A stretch of 47,260 nt of DNA from an uncultured Acidobacteriota bacterium (GCA_903845115.1 CAIMWE010000192.1:1-47260), one strand, 5' to 3'; shown: positions 8,723 to 18,812, counted from the stretch's first letter. A program made the numbers and translations. The notes: generated from the sequence alone by a model not told the origin.

Positions 8723-10530
8723 GAAACCTCCTGGGCCGCTGAAGGGCCTGCTGCGGTCGCCTCCGGCAGGGTGACCGTGAACGTGCTCCCCTTCCCCGGC
8801 TCCGACTCGACGCGGATCGCGCCGTCGTGGAGGACGAGAAGGTGCTTGACGATGGCGAGACCGAGCCCGGTGCCCGGCGTCGTCTTGGACCGGGAGGGGT
8901 CGACCCGGAAGAAGCGCTGGAAGATCTTCTCGTGGTCGGAGAGGGCGATCCCGAGGCCCCGGTCGACGACGTGGACGAGGACGTTTCCGCTCCCGTCCCG
9001 CTCGGCCCGGACGTCGACCCGGGACGAGATGGGCGAGTACTTGATCGCGTTGTCCACCAGGTTCCGGAAGATCTGCGAGAGGCGCCGCGAGTCGCCTCGG
9101 ACCGCCAGGCCCCGGGGGACGTCGAGCGCCACCTCGACGTTCCGGGCCTTCGCCGCGGATTCGAGCCCGCGGTTCACGTCCCCGAGGATCGGCGCGAGGG
9201 CCTCCGGCCCCATCCGGAGCGTCACCGTCCCCGACTCGATCTGGGAGAGGTCGGTCAGGTCCGACACGAGCGCCTCCATCTCGGACGCCTGCCGCTGGAG
9301 GATCTCGAGGAACCGTGAGAGCTCGCGGGGGATCTCTCCCGACCCGGCGAGCGTCTCGGCCGCCGCCCGGATGCTGGCGATCGGCGTCCGGAGCTCGTGC
9401 GAGACGTCCGCCACGAACCGCCGCCGCAGCTCGTCGGTCCGCTCCCGCTCCGTCACGTCGCGGACGACGCCGACGGCCGCCGGCTCCCCGGGACGGTCAC
9501 CGTGGGGCACCGGGCGCACGGCCAGCTCGAGGACCCGCTCCGCCCCCGACCGCCCGACCCTCAACACGCAATTCCCCGGTGGCTCCGTCTGCGTCCGGGA
9601 GGTGCCCGCCGTGAAGAGCGACAGTGCTGCCGAGTCGCGCACGAGATCGACGAGGGCGCCCTGCCGGGCGACGCTCGGGACCCCGAAGAGCCGGAGGGCC
9701 GCGGTGTTCGCGTCGAGGACGGCGAGGGACCGGTCGACGACGATCAGCCCCGCCGGCACCTCGTCGAACACCGTCCGGGCGAGTACCCGGGCCGTCTCGC
9801 TCCCTTCCCTCTGGGCCTTCACGAGGTCGGCGAAGCGGCTCAGGGCCACGAAGATGTCTCGCCCTTCCTCGGTGTCGCTGGGAAAGGCGTCCGGCCGGCG
9901 CCCCTCCGCGGCTCCCGCGATCCCCTCCCGGATCCGGTCCAGCTCGACGGCGTGCCGGCGGCGGCCCAGGAACACGACGAGGGCGAGGACGAGACCGGCC
10001 GCCAGGGAGACGCGGGTGAGCACCGACCGGAAGGGGGCCTCGTCGGCGTCGAGCTTCGACTCGGGGACCGCGATCCGGATGTAGCCACTTGGATTGTTCG
10101 CCGGCCCCACCCGCCGGGCGACGTAGAGGAGGGGCTCCACGACAGACGTGGACCTCCTCTCCGCGAAGCCGGTCCGGGCCGTCCGCGCGGCCAGGATCTC
10201 GGGCCGGGCGAGGTGGTTCTCGAGCGTCGGGAGCTTCACGGCGTCGACCTGGCTGTCGGAGAGGACGGTCCCGTTCGCGTCGACCAGCGTCACCCTCGCC
10301 CCGGACTGCTTCGCGGCGAGGAGGACCCGCTCGTGCGCCCGCGGCCCGAGGGGGAAGTCGTTCCCGAAATCCGCCTCGAATCGCTCCAGCGTCGCCGCCA
10401 GGTCCACCCGGGTCCGCTCGCGCACCGCCTCGTCCAGCACCCTTCCGAGGAGCACGGCGGCGAGGGTGCCGAGAACGACGCCCAGCAGGAGCGGCCCCGC
10501 CAGGCGGCGAAACGTCCGCTTCGCGTTCAC
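8719..10530 (-). CDS. phoR: Phosphate regulon sensor histidine kinase PhoR
   Basis: A membrane histidine kinase of 603 residues. TM1 is at 11-32, a periplasmic loop at 33-170, TM2 at 172-190, a linker, a PAS domain around 248-360, the HisKA box with the phospho-accepting His378 (SHELRTP), and an HATPase domain with N-box (NLVDNAIKY), VDRGLGI and GTGLGLAI. It phosphorylates PhoB when phosphate is low. The frame is open upstream to 10650, but GTG at 10530 overlaps the phoB stop as GTGA and gives the right N-terminus. The roughly 140-residue periplasmic loop is longer than in E. coli PhoR, which has almost none, and is more like the Gram-positive layout. Confidence 0.95.
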   Translation of the reverse strand: MNAKRTFRRLAGPLLLGVVLGTLAAVLLGRVLDEAVRERTRVDLAATLERFEADFGNDFPLGPRAHERVLLAAKQSGARVTLVDANGTVLSDSQVDAVKLPTLENHLARPEILAARTARTGFAERRSTSVVEPLLYVARRVGPANNPSGYIRIAVPESKLDADEAPFRSVLTRVSLAAGLVLALVVFLGRRRHAVELDRIREGIAGAAEGRRPDAFPSDTEEGRDIFVALSRFADLVKAQREGSETARVLARTVFDEVPAGLIVVDRSLAVLDANTAALRLFGVPSVARQGALVDLVRDSAALSLFTAGTSRTQTEPPGNCVLRVGRSGAERVLELAVRPVPHGDRPGEPAAVGVVRDVTERERTDELRRRFVADVSHELRTPIASIRAAAETLAGSGEIPRELSRFLEILQRQASEMEALVSDLTDLSQIESGTVTLRMGPEALAPILGDVNRGLESAAKARNVEVALDVPRGLAVRGDSRRLSQIFRNLVDNAIKYSPISSRVDVRAERDGSGNVLVHVVDRGLGIALSDHEKIFQRFFRVDPSRSKTTPGTGLGLAIVKHLLVLHDGAIRVESEPGKGSTFTVTLPEATAAGPSAAQEVS

Positions 10531-11252
10531 CGGGCGAACCTGTATCCGACGCCGACCACGGTCTCCACCAGGTCCTCGCCGGCCTTCCTCCGGAGCGACC
10601 GGACGTGGACGTCGACCGTCCTCGTCTCGACGTCGGCCGCGTAGTCCCACAGGCGCGACAGGATCGTCTCCCGCGTCACGACACGTCCCGCGCCCTGGAT
10701 CAGCAGCCAGAGCAGGTCGAACTCCTTCTTCGTCAGCTTGACCGGCTTCCCGTCGCGGTCCACGGTGTGCCGGGCCCTGTCGACCCGGATCCGGGCGTCC
10801 TCGTAGACGTCCTCCTCCTCGCCGGCCCCGGTGCGGCGCAGCTGGGCCGCCACCCGCGCGAGCAGCTCCTTCATCGAGAACGGCTTCGTGACGTAGTCGT
10901 CGGCTCCCAGGTCGAACCCCAGGAGCTTGTCCCGCTCCTCGGCCCGCGCCGTCAGCATCAGCACCGCGACCTTCGCCGTGGAGGGGTTCCGGCGCAGCTC
11001 CCGGCAGATGGTCAGGCCGTCGACGTCGGGGAGGTTGAGGTCCAGGAGGACGAGATCCGGGGGCCTGGCCGTCAGCGCGTCGAGGGCGACCAGGCCGCCC
11101 GCGAAGCGGACGACGTCGTACCGTCCCAGCCGCTCCAGGTTGTAGACGAGGGTGTAGGCGAGGTCCTCGTCGTCCTCGACGACCGCCACGCGGGCCTTCG
11201 GAGAAGAAGCCGCCCTCGCGGGAACCGGCGCGTCGCTCGGGGCCGGCATCAT
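10527..11252 (-). CDS. phoB: Phosphate regulon response regulator PhoB (OmpR family)
   Basis: A 241-residue OmpR-type regulator. The receiver domain at 20-140 has the acidic pair EDD near 26-28, phospho-acceptor Asp71 (LLDLNLPD), and Lys in YVTKPFS. A winged-helix DNA-binding domain occupies 150-241 ([33 protein letters not shown]). It activates phosphate-starvation genes by binding tandem 11-base repeats, and the TTCAC-like repeats annotated in this window are its proposed targets. Frame continues up to 11636, but the ATG at 11252 overlaps the pstB stop as ATGA and places the receiver correctly. About 18 residues precede the receiver core. Confidence 0.96.
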   Translation of the reverse strand: MMPAPSDAPVPARAASSPKARVAVVEDDEDLAYTLVYNLERLGRYDVVRFAGGLVALDALTARPPDLVLLDLNLPDVDGLTICRELRRNPSTAKVAVLMLTARAEERDKLLGFDLGADDYVTKPFSMKELLARVAAQLRRTGAGEEEDVYEDARIRVDRARHTVDRDGKPVKLTKKEFDLLWLLIQGAGRVVTRETILSRLWDYAADVETRTVDVHVRSLRRKAGEDLVETVVGVGYRFAR

Positions 11253-12115
11253 CCGAACCTCCCGGTGATGTACTCCTCCGTCGTCTTCTCTTTCGGCCTG
11301 GTGAAGATCGCCTCGGTCTTGTCGAACTCGATCAGCTTCCCCAGCATGAAGAACCCGGTCTCGTCCGAGACGCGCGCCGCCTGCTGCATGTTGTGGGTCA
11401 CGATCACGATGGTATAGCGGTCCTTCAGATTGAAGATCAGCTCCTCCACCTTGCCGGTCGCGATCGGGTCGAGCGCGGAGCAGGGCTCGTCCATCAGGAC
11501 GATCTCCGGCTCCACCGCGATCGCCCGCGCGATGCAGAGCCGCTGCATCTGCCCTCCCGACAGCCCAAGCGCCGAATCCTCGAGCCGGTCCTTCGCCTCG
11601 TCCCAGAGGGCGGCTCCCCGGAGGGACCGCTCGCACGCCTCCATCAGGACCGCCCTGTTCTTGATCCCCTGGATGCGGAGGCCGTAGACGACGTTCTCGA
11701 AGATCGACTTCGGGAACGGGTTCGACTTCTGGAAGACCATTCCGAACCGCCTCCGGATCTCGGTGACGTCGACTCCCTGGTCGAGAATCGAGATGCCGTG
11801 GACGTCGATCGACCCGTCGATCCGGACCCCGTCGACCAGGTCGTTCATCCGGTTCAGGCAGCGGAGCAGGGTCGACTTGCCGCAGCCGGACGGCCCGATG
11901 AACGCCGTCACCGTGTTGGGCCGGATCTTCAGGTTGATGTCGAAGAGCGCCTGCTTCTGACCGTAGAAGAGGTTCAGGCTCTCGATCCGGATCACCGGCT
12001 CGGCCGCCTTCGCCGGCGCCGCCCCGCCGGACCGGCCCGGCCCGAGCGAGAAAGCCTGCGGAGGCGCCTGCGGAGGCGCGAGGGTGGGTTCGGGCATGGC
12101 GGTGTTCTCCAGCAT
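11249..12115 (-). CDS. pstB: Phosphate ABC transporter ATP-binding protein PstB
   Basis: ATPase subunit of the Pst high-affinity phosphate importer, 288 residues from the ATG at 12115. Walker A is GPSGCGKST, the Q-loop FQKSNPFP, the signature LSGGQ, Walker B IVLMDEP, and the switch histidine is in VTHNM. An N-terminal tail of about 45 Ala/Pro-rich residues precedes the ABC core; a second in-frame ATG at 12097 would shorten it by 6. The start overlaps the pstA stop by one base (TGATG), and the stop overlaps phoB (ATGA), so expression is tightly coupled. Confidence 0.96.
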   Translation of the reverse strand: MLENTAMPEPTLAPPQAPPQAFSLGPGRSGGAAPAKAAEPVIRIESLNLFYGQKQALFDINLKIRPNTVTAFIGPSGCGKSTLLRCLNRMNDLVDGVRIDGSIDVHGISILDQGVDVTEIRRRFGMVFQKSNPFPKSIFENVVYGLRIQGIKNRAVLMEACERSLRGAALWDEAKDRLEDSALGLSGGQMQRLCIARAIAVEPEIVLMDEPCSALDPIATGKVEELIFNLKDRYTIVIVTHNMQQAARVSDETGFFMLGKLIEFDKTEAIFTRPKEKTTEEYITGRFG

Positions 12116-13752
12116 CAGAACGTCGAAGTCTGCAATTTCTTCCGGAGGTGGTTGCGGATCAGGATGGCCGTCAGGTTCAGGGCCACGACGACGCCCAGCA
12201 ACAATGCGGTCGTCGCATAGACCATCGGGAGCGCCGCCTCGACGTTCGGGCTCTGGAACCCCACGTCGTAGATGTGGAACCCGAGGTGCATGATCTTGCG
12301 GTCGAGGTGGAGAAACGGGGCGACGCCGTCGAGAGGCAGGGTCGGGGCGAGCTTCACGACTCCCACGATCATCAGCGGGGCCACCTCGCCGGTGCCGCGC
12401 GCCATCGCGAGGATCAGTCCGGTGAGGATTCCGGGAGCCGCCGCGGGGAGGACGACCCGCCAGGTGGTTTGCCACTTCGTCGCGCCGAGAGCCAGGGAGG
12501 CCTCGCGCATCCCCCGCGGCACCGCCGCCAGCGCCTCCTCGGAAGCGACGACCACGACAGGCACCGTCAGGAGCGCAAGGGTGAGGGCGCACCAGAGGAT
12601 GCCGCCCGTCCCGAACGTCGGGGTCGGCAACGCGGTGCTGAAGAGCAGCTGGTCGATGCGCCCGCCGATCCCGTAGACGAAGAACCCGAGGCCGAAGATC
12701 CCGAAGACGATGGAAGGGACGCCCGCCAGGTTGTTGACGGCGATCCGGACGAGGCCGACGAGCTTTCCCTGCGCCGCGTACTCCCGGAGGTAGAGGGCGG
12801 TCACGACGCCGAAGGGGACGGCCACCATGCTCATCAGGATGACCATGAGAACGGTCCCGAAGATGGCGGGGAAGATCCCACCCTCCGTGTTCGACTCCCT
12901 GGGGTCGCCCGACACGAATTCCCAGAGCCTGGAGAGGTAGACGCCGAGCTTGCCGGGCACCGAGAGGACGTTCGGCGCGACGATCCGGACGACGTCCGCC
13001 ACCGGGAACTCCTTCTCCTTCCCCGCGGCGTCCGTCACGACGACCCGGTGGGCCAGGAGGGTCGCCCTCTCCGTCTCCAGCCGGCCCCGAAGCTCCTCGT
13101 ACCTCGCCTTCAGGCCTGCGGACCGCCTTGCGCTCTCGGCCCGGAAGGCGTCGGCCGACGGCCCGCTCTCCTTCTCTCGGTTCCTGAGCTCCAGCCGCTC
13201 CTTCTCGAGCCGGGAGTTGATCCGTCCGACGTCCCGCTTCTCCGTCTCTCCGAGGCGCACGAAAGCGGGGCGGACACGGGCCTGAATCTCCCGCAAAGCC
13301 GCGACGGCGCCTGCCGGCCCGGGAGCGACCACCTTGCCGTCCTGGCGAATCTCCTTCAGGAAGCCGTGGAAGTTCCCGTATTCCTGCCGTTCGAGAAGGA
13401 GGGCGTCCGGGGGGACGTCCCTGGAGACGATCGCGGACTCGTCGATCCAGCGGTAGTCGAGCCCGTTCAGGTCGCGGTTCCCGATCTTGGCCCGGATCCG
13501 GTCCCCGGCGTCCTTCGACGAGCCTTCCTTCCCCGAGGCCTTCTCGCGCCCGAGGATCTCGCCGAGGACGGCCTTGCCGTCGACCGTCCGGATCCGGACG
13601 AGTTCCCTGGGCCAGAAGATGTCCAGTCCCTTGGCCCCGACCAGGACGATGAGGCCGCCGATCATCAGGAGGCAGATCCCGAGGCCGGAGCCGGCGAGCC
13701 AGATCATCGGCTCGCCCTTGAGGAAGAGGAACCGGTACAGCTTGCCTGCCAT
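12115..13752 (-). CDS. pstA: Phosphate ABC transporter permease PstA, long form
   Basis: Membrane permease of the phosphate importer, 545 residues, about 250 longer than E. coli PstA. A first helix at about 16-45 is followed by a long extracytoplasmic segment that includes a probable coiled coil (charged stretch with [19 protein letters not shown] and [16 protein letters not shown]). The usual six-helix permease domain with the EAA-type loop ([23 protein letters not shown]) lies in the last 270 residues. Long PstA proteins are known in Pseudomonas and related bacteria, so this is a recognised variant. The start overlaps the pstC stop by one base (TGATG). Confidence 0.93.
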   Translation of the reverse strand: MAGKLYRFLFLKGEPMIWLAGSGLGICLLMIGGLIVLVGAKGLDIFWPRELVRIRTVDGKAVLGEILGREKASGKEGSSKDAGDRIRAKIGNRDLNGLDYRWIDESAIVSRDVPPDALLLERQEYGNFHGFLKEIRQDGKVVAPGPAGAVAALREIQARVRPAFVRLGETEKRDVGRINSRLEKERLELRNREKESGPSADAFRAESARRSAGLKARYEELRGRLETERATLLAHRVVVTDAAGKEKEFPVADVVRIVAPNVLSVPGKLGVYLSRLWEFVSGDPRESNTEGGIFPAIFGTVLMVILMSMVAVPFGVVTALYLREYAAQGKLVGLVRIAVNNLAGVPSIVFGIFGLGFFVYGIGGRIDQLLFSTALPTPTFGTGGILWCALTLALLTVPVVVVASEEALAAVPRGMREASLALGATKWQTTWRVVLPAAAPGILTGLILAMARGTGEVAPLMIVGVVKLAPTLPLDGVAPFLHLDRKIMHLGFHIYDVGFQSPNVEAALPMVYATTALLLGVVVALNLTAILIRNHLRKKLQTSTF

Positions 13753-15956
13753 CAGATCACCGAGTACCTCTTGCGGAAGCGCTGGCGGAGGACCTCCGCG
13801 AGCGTGTTGACGACGAAGGTCATCAGGAAGAGGAGGAGGGCGCCCAGGAAGAGGACCCGGTAGAGCGTCCCGCCCTCCGGGGCCTCCGAGATCTCGACCG
13901 CGATGTTGGCCGCGAGGGTCCGCATCCCGTTGAAGGGCGACCAATCCATGATGGGGGTGTTCCCGGTCGCCATCAGGACGATCATCGTCTCGCCCACCGC
14001 ACGGCCGAAGCCGACCATGATCGCCGAGAAGATCCCGGCCGACGCGGTCGGGAGGACGACCCGGACCGCCGTCTGCCAGAGCGACGCCCCCAGAGCGAGC
14101 GACGCGGCCTTCAGGTGCTCGGGGACGCTCGAGAGCGCATCCTCGGCGATGGTGAAGATGATCGGGATCACCGCGAACCCCATGGCGAAGGAGATCACGA
14201 CCGAGTTCCGCGTGTCGTACCGGAGCCCGGCGTGCAGGAAGAGCCACTGCTTGAGGTCCCCGGCGAAGAGGAAACGGTCGGCCAGCGGTCCCAGCGCCGA
14301 GCAGGCCCAGACCGCCGCCATGGAGAGAAGGGCGATCAGGACGATCTCCGAGCCCGCCCGCATCCGTTTCCGGAGGTCGAACGGGACGAGCTGGAAGAGG
14401 AAGACGCCAGCCAGGACGAAGAGCGGGACCATCGGGACCGAGAGCAGGGTGGCCGTCGTCGCCTTCTCGATGAAGGGCGAGAGCCATAGGCCCGCGATGA
14501 ACCCGATCACGACCGACGGAAGGCCGGCCATCAGCTCGACGGTCGGCTTCACCACCGCGCGGATCGACCGGTGCGCGAACATCGAGGTGTAGAAGGCGGC
14601 CGCGATCGCGATCGGCACGGCGAAGATCAGGGCGTACAGGGTCCCTTTCAAGGTCCCGAAGATCAGGGGAACGACCGAGTACTTCGGCTCGAAGTCGTCG
14701 GTCGCCCCGGAGGACTGCCAGACGTAAGCGGGCCGGTCGTACCCCTCGTACGTGACCTTCCCGAACAGTGCCGAGAGGGCCGCGTCGGGGTGGGGGGCGT
14801 CGACCCGGAAGGTGGCGAGCCCCGTCGGTCCCAGCGCCACGAACCCATCGCCTTTGGGGGCGATCGCCAGGAACTTCACCCCGGGGGAGGCCGACGCCTT
14901 CGCGATCAGCCTCTCCGTCGTCGAGTACTGGACGAGGAGCCCTCCTCCGGCGTCGGCCGAGACGAAGCTCTTCCCCCGAGGCGAGGGAGCGAGCGCCGTC
15001 ACCGGGTGTTGGTGCGGCGTGAAAAAGTGGACCGTCTTCAGCGAGCGCGACTCCGAGTCGGCCGCCTGCCTCACGCGCTGCAGGCCGGCGACCCGGCCCC
15101 GGGCGTCGCCCGCGAGGAGGGTCTGTCCTCCCAGAAGGTACCCCAGTGCGGTGATGGGAATGGGCTCGCCGATCACCGTCGCCGCCGGTGCCACCGAAGG
15201 CTCCTTGGGGTCCTCGAGCGAGAAGAGGAGAACCCGGCCCCCGGCGGTCCCGACGGCGAGGAACTCCCCCTTGTCGTCCATCGCCAGGGCCGTCACGCTC
15301 TCACCGGCGAGGGAGCTGGAGAGATCCTTCGTCCCGGTTCCCTCCTCCTCCGAGCTCCAGCCGTAGAGCAGGGTCAAGGGTCCGGGGGACGAGGCCGCAA
15401 TCGCCAGGCCCGACTCCCGGACGGCTCCCACGACCCGGACCGCCGGGCGCTTCGCAGGATCGACCGGGATCTTCGGCCCGCTCGACACGGCGAGCTCGAC
15501 CGTCCTCGCGCCCCCGTCGAAGGAGGTCTTCCAGCGGCTGGAGGCGAAGACCAGGCTGCCGTCGTCGAGGCCGGCTACGTAGTCGCCGCGGAGGGATCGG
15601 AACGCCGCGGTGATGGTCTTCCCCTCGGCGCCCGGGAAGGGGACCTCCTGCCGGACCCGGCCGGACTTCAGGTCGATGACCCGGACGACTCCGCCCGAGA
15701 GAAGCAGGTCCCCCGCCTCGCGGTACTCGTTCTCCCCCGCGGCGAGAGCGCCCGAGACCTCCGCGGCCGCGCGGTTCTCCTCGAGGTCCGCCCGGCCCGG
15801 CTTCCAGAGGGGAAGCGTCTCCGAGAAGATCAGGACGAACATCAGGATCAGCGTCCCGATCATCATCAGCCCGCCGGCCGTGATGGCCTTGGTCATCATC
15901 CGGTCGAAGGCGAGGGTCTTTCCCTTCGGTTTTTCTGCCATCGTCAGTTTCGTCAC
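13752..15956 (-). CDS. pstC: Phosphate ABC transporter permease PstC, long form with propeller-like insert
   Basis: The second permease of the phosphate importer, 734 residues. After one helix at about 27-50 comes a roughly 360-residue extracytoplasmic region rich in WD-like beta repeats ([32 protein letters not shown]), then the permease domain from about 420 with an EAA loop ([23 protein letters not shown]). This matches the long PstC proteins of pseudomonads. The start is uncertain: GTG at 15956 has AGAAGG only one base upstream, whereas ATG at 15941 has it 16 bases upstream; the difference is five residues. It is separated from pstS by 122 bases holding a strong hairpin. Confidence 0.93.
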   Translation of the reverse strand: MTKLTMAEKPKGKTLAFDRMMTKAITAGGLMMIGTLILMFVLIFSETLPLWKPGRADLEENRAAAEVSGALAAGENEYREAGDLLLSGGVVRVIDLKSGRVRQEVPFPGAEGKTITAAFRSLRGDYVAGLDDGSLVFASSRWKTSFDGGARTVELAVSSGPKIPVDPAKRPAVRVVGAVRESGLAIAASSPGPLTLLYGWSSEEEGTGTKDLSSSLAGESVTALAMDDKGEFLAVGTAGGRVLLFSLEDPKEPSVAPAATVIGEPIPITALGYLLGGQTLLAGDARGRVAGLQRVRQAADSESRSLKTVHFFTPHQHPVTALAPSPRGKSFVSADAGGGLLVQYSTTERLIAKASASPGVKFLAIAPKGDGFVALGPTGLATFRVDAPHPDAALSALFGKVTYEGYDRPAYVWQSSGATDDFEPKYSVVPLIFGTLKGTLYALIFAVPIAIAAAFYTSMFAHRSIRAVVKPTVELMAGLPSVVIGFIAGLWLSPFIEKATTATLLSVPMVPLFVLAGVFLFQLVPFDLRKRMRAGSEIVLIALLSMAAVWACSALGPLADRFLFAGDLKQWLFLHAGLRYDTRNSVVISFAMGFAVIPIIFTIAEDALSSVPEHLKAASLALGASLWQTAVRVVLPTASAGIFSAIMVGFGRAVGETMIVLMATGNTPIMDWSPFNGMRTLAANIAVEISEAPEGGTLYRVLFLGALLLFLMTFVVNTLAEVLRQRFRKRYSVI

Positions 15957-16027
15957 GCCTTCTCGTGGTCGCTTCGTGGGCTCTTCGGCGGGTCGCGGCG
16001 ATCGACCGTCCTCGAGGAAAGGAGCGC

Positions 16028-16068
16028 CCCCGGGGGCATCGGGGTCCGCTGATCCCGATGCCCCGGGG
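16028..16068 (-). terminator. Stem-loop between pstS and pstC (attenuator or mRNA stabiliser)
   Basis: The arms CCCCGGGGGCATCGGG (16028-16043) and CCCGATGCCCCGGGG (16054-16068) pair over about 15 bases with one bulged G. In the pstS direction the stem is followed by GCGCTCCTTTCC, without a real T-run. Such hairpins after the binding-protein gene usually protect that mRNA or reduce read-through, so that PstS is made in excess over the membrane subunits. Confidence 0.6.
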
Positions 16069-16078
16069 AAACGACAGG

Positions 16079-17044
16079 CTACTTGAGCTTGGCGAGCTCC
16101 TCGCCTGAGACCTTCGCGGCGAGCGGGTAGAAGCCGTCTTTCACCACGATCTCCTGCCCCTCCTTCGAGAGGACGAAGGTCAGAAACTCGCGGACGAGCG
16201 GGTCGAGGGGCTTGCTGGGGTTCTTGTTGACATAGACATTGAGGAACCTCGCGAGGGGATATTTGCGGCTCAGGACGTTCTCGTACGACTCCCCGAAGTA
16301 CTCCCCGCCTTCCTTCTCGGCGATCTTCACGGTCTTGACACCCGAAGTGGTATAGCCGACACCGGAGTAGCCGATCGCATACTTGTCCTCTGCGACGCCC
16401 TGCACCACCGACGACGAGCCCGGCTGTTCCTTCACGCTGTTCTTGTAGTCACCGTTCGAGAGAGCGTGCTCCTTGAAGAACCCGTACGTCCCGGACGCCG
16501 AGTTACGGCCAAAGATCGAGATCGGCTTGTTCGCCCACCCGCCCGTCAACCCCAGGTCGCCCCAGGTCTTGGCGTCCTTTCCCCCCCGCTTCCGGGTCGA
16601 GGAGAAGACCGAGTCGACCTGCTGGAAAGTCAGCTTCTCTATCGGGTTGTCCTTGTTGACATAGACGGCCAGCCCGTCCAAGGCGACCCGGATCTTCGTC
16701 GGCTTGTAGCCGAACTTGGCCTCGAACTTGTCGATCTCGGCCCCTTTCATGTCGCGCGACATCGGCCCGAGCTGCGAGGTCCCTTCGATCAGGGCCGGCG
16801 GGGCCGTCGTGGAGCCCTTCCCCTCGACCTGGAGGTTCACGTTCGGGTACTGCTTCTTGAACCCCTCGGCCCAGTAGGTCATGAGGTTGTTCAGGGTGTC
16901 CGACCCGATCGAGTTGAGGTTCCCGGAGACCCCTGACGCCCTCTTGTAAGCGGGGAGCGCCGGGTCCACCTTGATCGTCTCCGCGATCAGCGTCCCGGAG
17001 ATCAGGGCCGCCGCGACGAGGAGCGGTGCCGATGTCTTCTTCAT
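16079..17044 (-). CDS. pstS: Phosphate-binding periplasmic protein PstS
   Basis: Periplasmic substrate-binding protein of the Pst importer, 321 residues. The signal peptide (MKKTSAPLLVAAALISGTLIA) is followed by family motifs: GSDTLNNLM, the phosphate-contact stretch GKGSTTAPPAL, SRDM, and GRNSASGTYGFF with its Arg/Ser ligands. The frame is open upstream to 17149, but the ATG at 17044 has an ideal ribosome site (AAGGAGG six bases upstream) and starts the signal peptide. The EGTSQLGPMSRDM region and overall length fit the SphX/PstS-like branch. It heads the pst operon and has a three-repeat Pho-box-like site at 17112-17138. Confidence 0.96.
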   Translation of the reverse strand: MKKTSAPLLVAAALISGTLIAETIKVDPALPAYKRASGVSGNLNSIGSDTLNNLMTYWAEGFKKQYPNVNLQVEGKGSTTAPPALIEGTSQLGPMSRDMKGAEIDKFEAKFGYKPTKIRVALDGLAVYVNKDNPIEKLTFQQVDSVFSSTRKRGGKDAKTWGDLGLTGGWANKPISIFGRNSASGTYGFFKEHALSNGDYKNSVKEQPGSSSVVQGVAEDKYAIGYSGVGYTTSGVKTVKIAEKEGGEYFGESYENVLSRKYPLARFLNVYVNKNPSKPLDPLVREFLTFVLSKEGQEIVVKDGFYPLAAKVSGEELAKLK

Positions 17045-17111
17045 TTCATTCCTCCTTCGTGAAGGTTCTTCTCGAACCGGGCGGAGTCTCCCCGCGCGGC
17101 CGGGGGATCGT

Positions 17112-17138
17112 GTGAAATCGATGTTAATTCCGCGTGAA
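17112..17138 (-). promoter_or_regulatory. Pho-box-like triple repeat upstream of pstS
   Basis: Read on the minus strand, TTCAC, TTAAC and TTCAC occur with exact 11-base spacing (plus-strand GTGAA at 17112, GTTAA at 17123, GTGAA at 17134). It lies 68-94 bases before the pstS ATG. The 11-base tandem layout is that of PhoB sites, and pst operons are the classic PhoB target, so this copy anchors the motif used elsewhere in the window. Confidence 0.7.
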
Positions 17139-17178
17139 GTGGACGGCATGCCGCTCCAATACTGAGCTCGCGGTCGCT

Positions 17179-17216
17179 CTTACACCAACTTCACGTCCGT
17201 TTCCCGCTGCCTTCAC
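17179..17216 (+). promoter_or_regulatory. Pho-box-like four-repeat array toward the porin
   Basis: Plus-strand repeats CTTAC (17179), TTCAC (17190), TTCCC (17201) and TTCAC (17212) are spaced exactly 11 bases apart. They face the porin gene and sit back-to-back with the pstS site. The porin ATG is 108 bases after the array, further than in the other copies, so the transcript would have a long leader. Confidence 0.6.
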
Positions 17217-17323
17217 CCGCTGCGGCGAGAGTCCGCCCCGGCCGGACGGTGTGCGCCCGGCGGGCCCGAGGAAGGGGCCGGAACGAAGGATCAACTCGCC
17301 TGAATCTGAGGAGGAATCGAAGC

Positions 17324-18667
17324 ATGACCACTTTCCGCAACCGGATCGCCATGGCGGCCCTCGCCCTCGCGTGGCTCGCCCCAGCCGGGGCGATCATCCT
17401 GACGGGGCCGGCCCAGGCCCAGGTCTCCTCTCTCTTCTACAAGGAGGTGGAGAAGGACGGCCGGGTCTACGTCTTCAACACGGCTGGCCGGTTCAAGTCC
17501 TGGCAGGCCTCCGGGGACATCGGCACCGCCGTGACGATGATCGGCCAGGGCCCCGCCGGGGAGACGGTCGTCGCCGAGAACGAGACGGCGATGGACCTCT
17601 ACAACTTCAAGCACGACCGCCCCGCCTACGAGCGCCCGGCGCCCAAGCCGGCCGCCGCGCCGGCCGCTCCGGCGACGCTCCGGATCGGCGATAGCGGCGA
17701 GCTGAAGTTCGGCCTCCTCCTCCAGGGCTGGTACGTCACGGACAGCTCGCCGGCCGCCACGGGCACGAGCTGGCTGGGGAACACCACCGGCTACAACACC
17801 TTCCGCCTCCGCCGCGCCGAGATCAAGCTGAACGGCAAGATCACGCCGGACTGGGGCTTCGAGGTGATGTTCGACCCGGCGAAGTCCCAGAACGTCACCG
17901 GCAGCGCCGACACCGACAGCAAGATCCTCCAGGACCTCGCGGTCACCTACCTCGGCCTCAAGGGCCACGAGTTTTCCCTCGGGCAGAAGAAGATCGCCCT
18001 GACCGAGGAGGGCGTCCGCTCCTCCTCCGAGCTCGACTTCGCCGAGCGCGCCCAGGTGACGCGCACCTTCTCCGACCGCCGCGAGACCGGCTTCTTCTAC
18101 AAGGGCGAGTACGGCGACATGGTCGGCGCCATGGTTTCGATCACGAACGGCACCGTAGCCAACTCCAACAGCAACACGAACGACAACGTCTTCGGCGCCG
18201 CCCGGGTCGACGTCAAGCCGATCCAGGGCCTCCTCGTCGGCGGTTCGGGCGGCACCGGACCGGTCAGCGGCGGCCTCAACCACCTGGCCCGCAATCGCTG
18301 GGGCCTACACGTCAAATACGACGGCAACGACGACCTTCCGATCGGGTTCCGCGCCGAGTACATGAGTGCCACCGACGAGCAGCTCGGCAAGGCCGACCTC
18401 AAGCGCGACGGCTTCTACGTGACCGCCCTCTACACGGCTGCGAAGCAGTTCCAGTTCGGAGTCCGCTACGACGAGCTCAACAACAACAAGGACGTCGACG
18501 GCAACAAGACCAAGATGTTCACGGCCGGCTTCCACTACCTGATCAAGGGCAAGAACATCAACCTGAAGCTCGACTACTTCAACATCAAGCAGGAAGGCCG
18601 CGTGATCAACGGCGTCCTGGACGAGAAGTACCAGCAGTTCGTCCTCGCGGCCCAGGTGGCCTTCTGA
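17324..18667 (+). CDS. Phosphate-selective porin O/P family protein
   Basis: A 447-residue outer-membrane barrel of the OprP/OprO type. The signal peptide (MTTFRNRIAMAALALAWLA through PAQAQ) is followed by a Pro/Ala-rich linker near 106-120, then alternating strands such as FGLLLQGWYVTD and FRLRRAEIKLNGKI, the latter typical of the family, and a terminal aromatic strand ending FVLAAQVAF. It probably lets phosphate across the outer membrane. The ATG at 17324 has GAGGAGG nine bases upstream; the frame is open earlier but has no signal peptide there. Residues 28-105 form an extra N-terminal periplasmic segment. It is divergent from pstS and preceded by four Pho-like repeats. Confidence 0.88.
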   Translation: MTTFRNRIAMAALALAWLAPAGAIILTGPAQAQVSSLFYKEVEKDGRVYVFNTAGRFKSWQASGDIGTAVTMIGQGPAGETVVAENETAMDLYNFKHDRPAYERPAPKPAAAPAAPATLRIGDSGELKFGLLLQGWYVTDSSPAATGTSWLGNTTGYNTFRLRRAEIKLNGKITPDWGFEVMFDPAKSQNVTGSADTDSKILQDLAVTYLGLKGHEFSLGQKKIALTEEGVRSSSELDFAERAQVTRTFSDRRETGFFYKGEYGDMVGAMVSITNGTVANSNSNTNDNVFGAARVDVKPIQGLLVGGSGGTGPVSGGLNHLARNRWGLHVKYDGNDDLPIGFRAEYMSATDEQLGKADLKRDGFYVTALYTAAKQFQFGVRYDELNNNKDVDGNKTKMFTAGFHYLIKGKNINLKLDYFNIKQEGRVINGVLDEKYQQFVLAAQVAF

Positions 18668-18710
18668 CCCGCTCCTGACCAGCTCCTGACCCAACTCCTT
18701 CCGAATCCTT

Positions 18711-18740
18711 GGGCTCCCGCCTGGCGGGGGCCCGATTTTT
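18711..18740 (+). terminator. Rho-independent terminator after the porin gene
   Basis: A 10-base-pair stem (GGGCTCCCGC with GCGGGGGCCC, one G-U pair), a three-base loop, and a run of five T at 18736-18740 lie 44 bases after the porin stop. It separates the porin transcript from the next gene. Confidence 0.85.
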
Positions 18741-18812
18741 CTTCTCTCTCTGCCGTGAGTAGCGCCCCGCGGCTCTGGAGGCGCGGGTAACATATTCGGA
18801 AGGAGCCCGTCG

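Noticed and set aside
11253-11636. N-terminal extension of phoB
   Set aside because: The extra 128 codons lie inside pstB in another frame. The ATG at 11252 overlaps the pstB stop and gives a normal PhoB.
18741-18812. Pho-like repeats before the small membrane protein and GH1 glycosidase
   Set aside because: I looked for TTCAC-like units at 11-base spacing on both strands and found none, so I do not place this pair in the proposed regulon.
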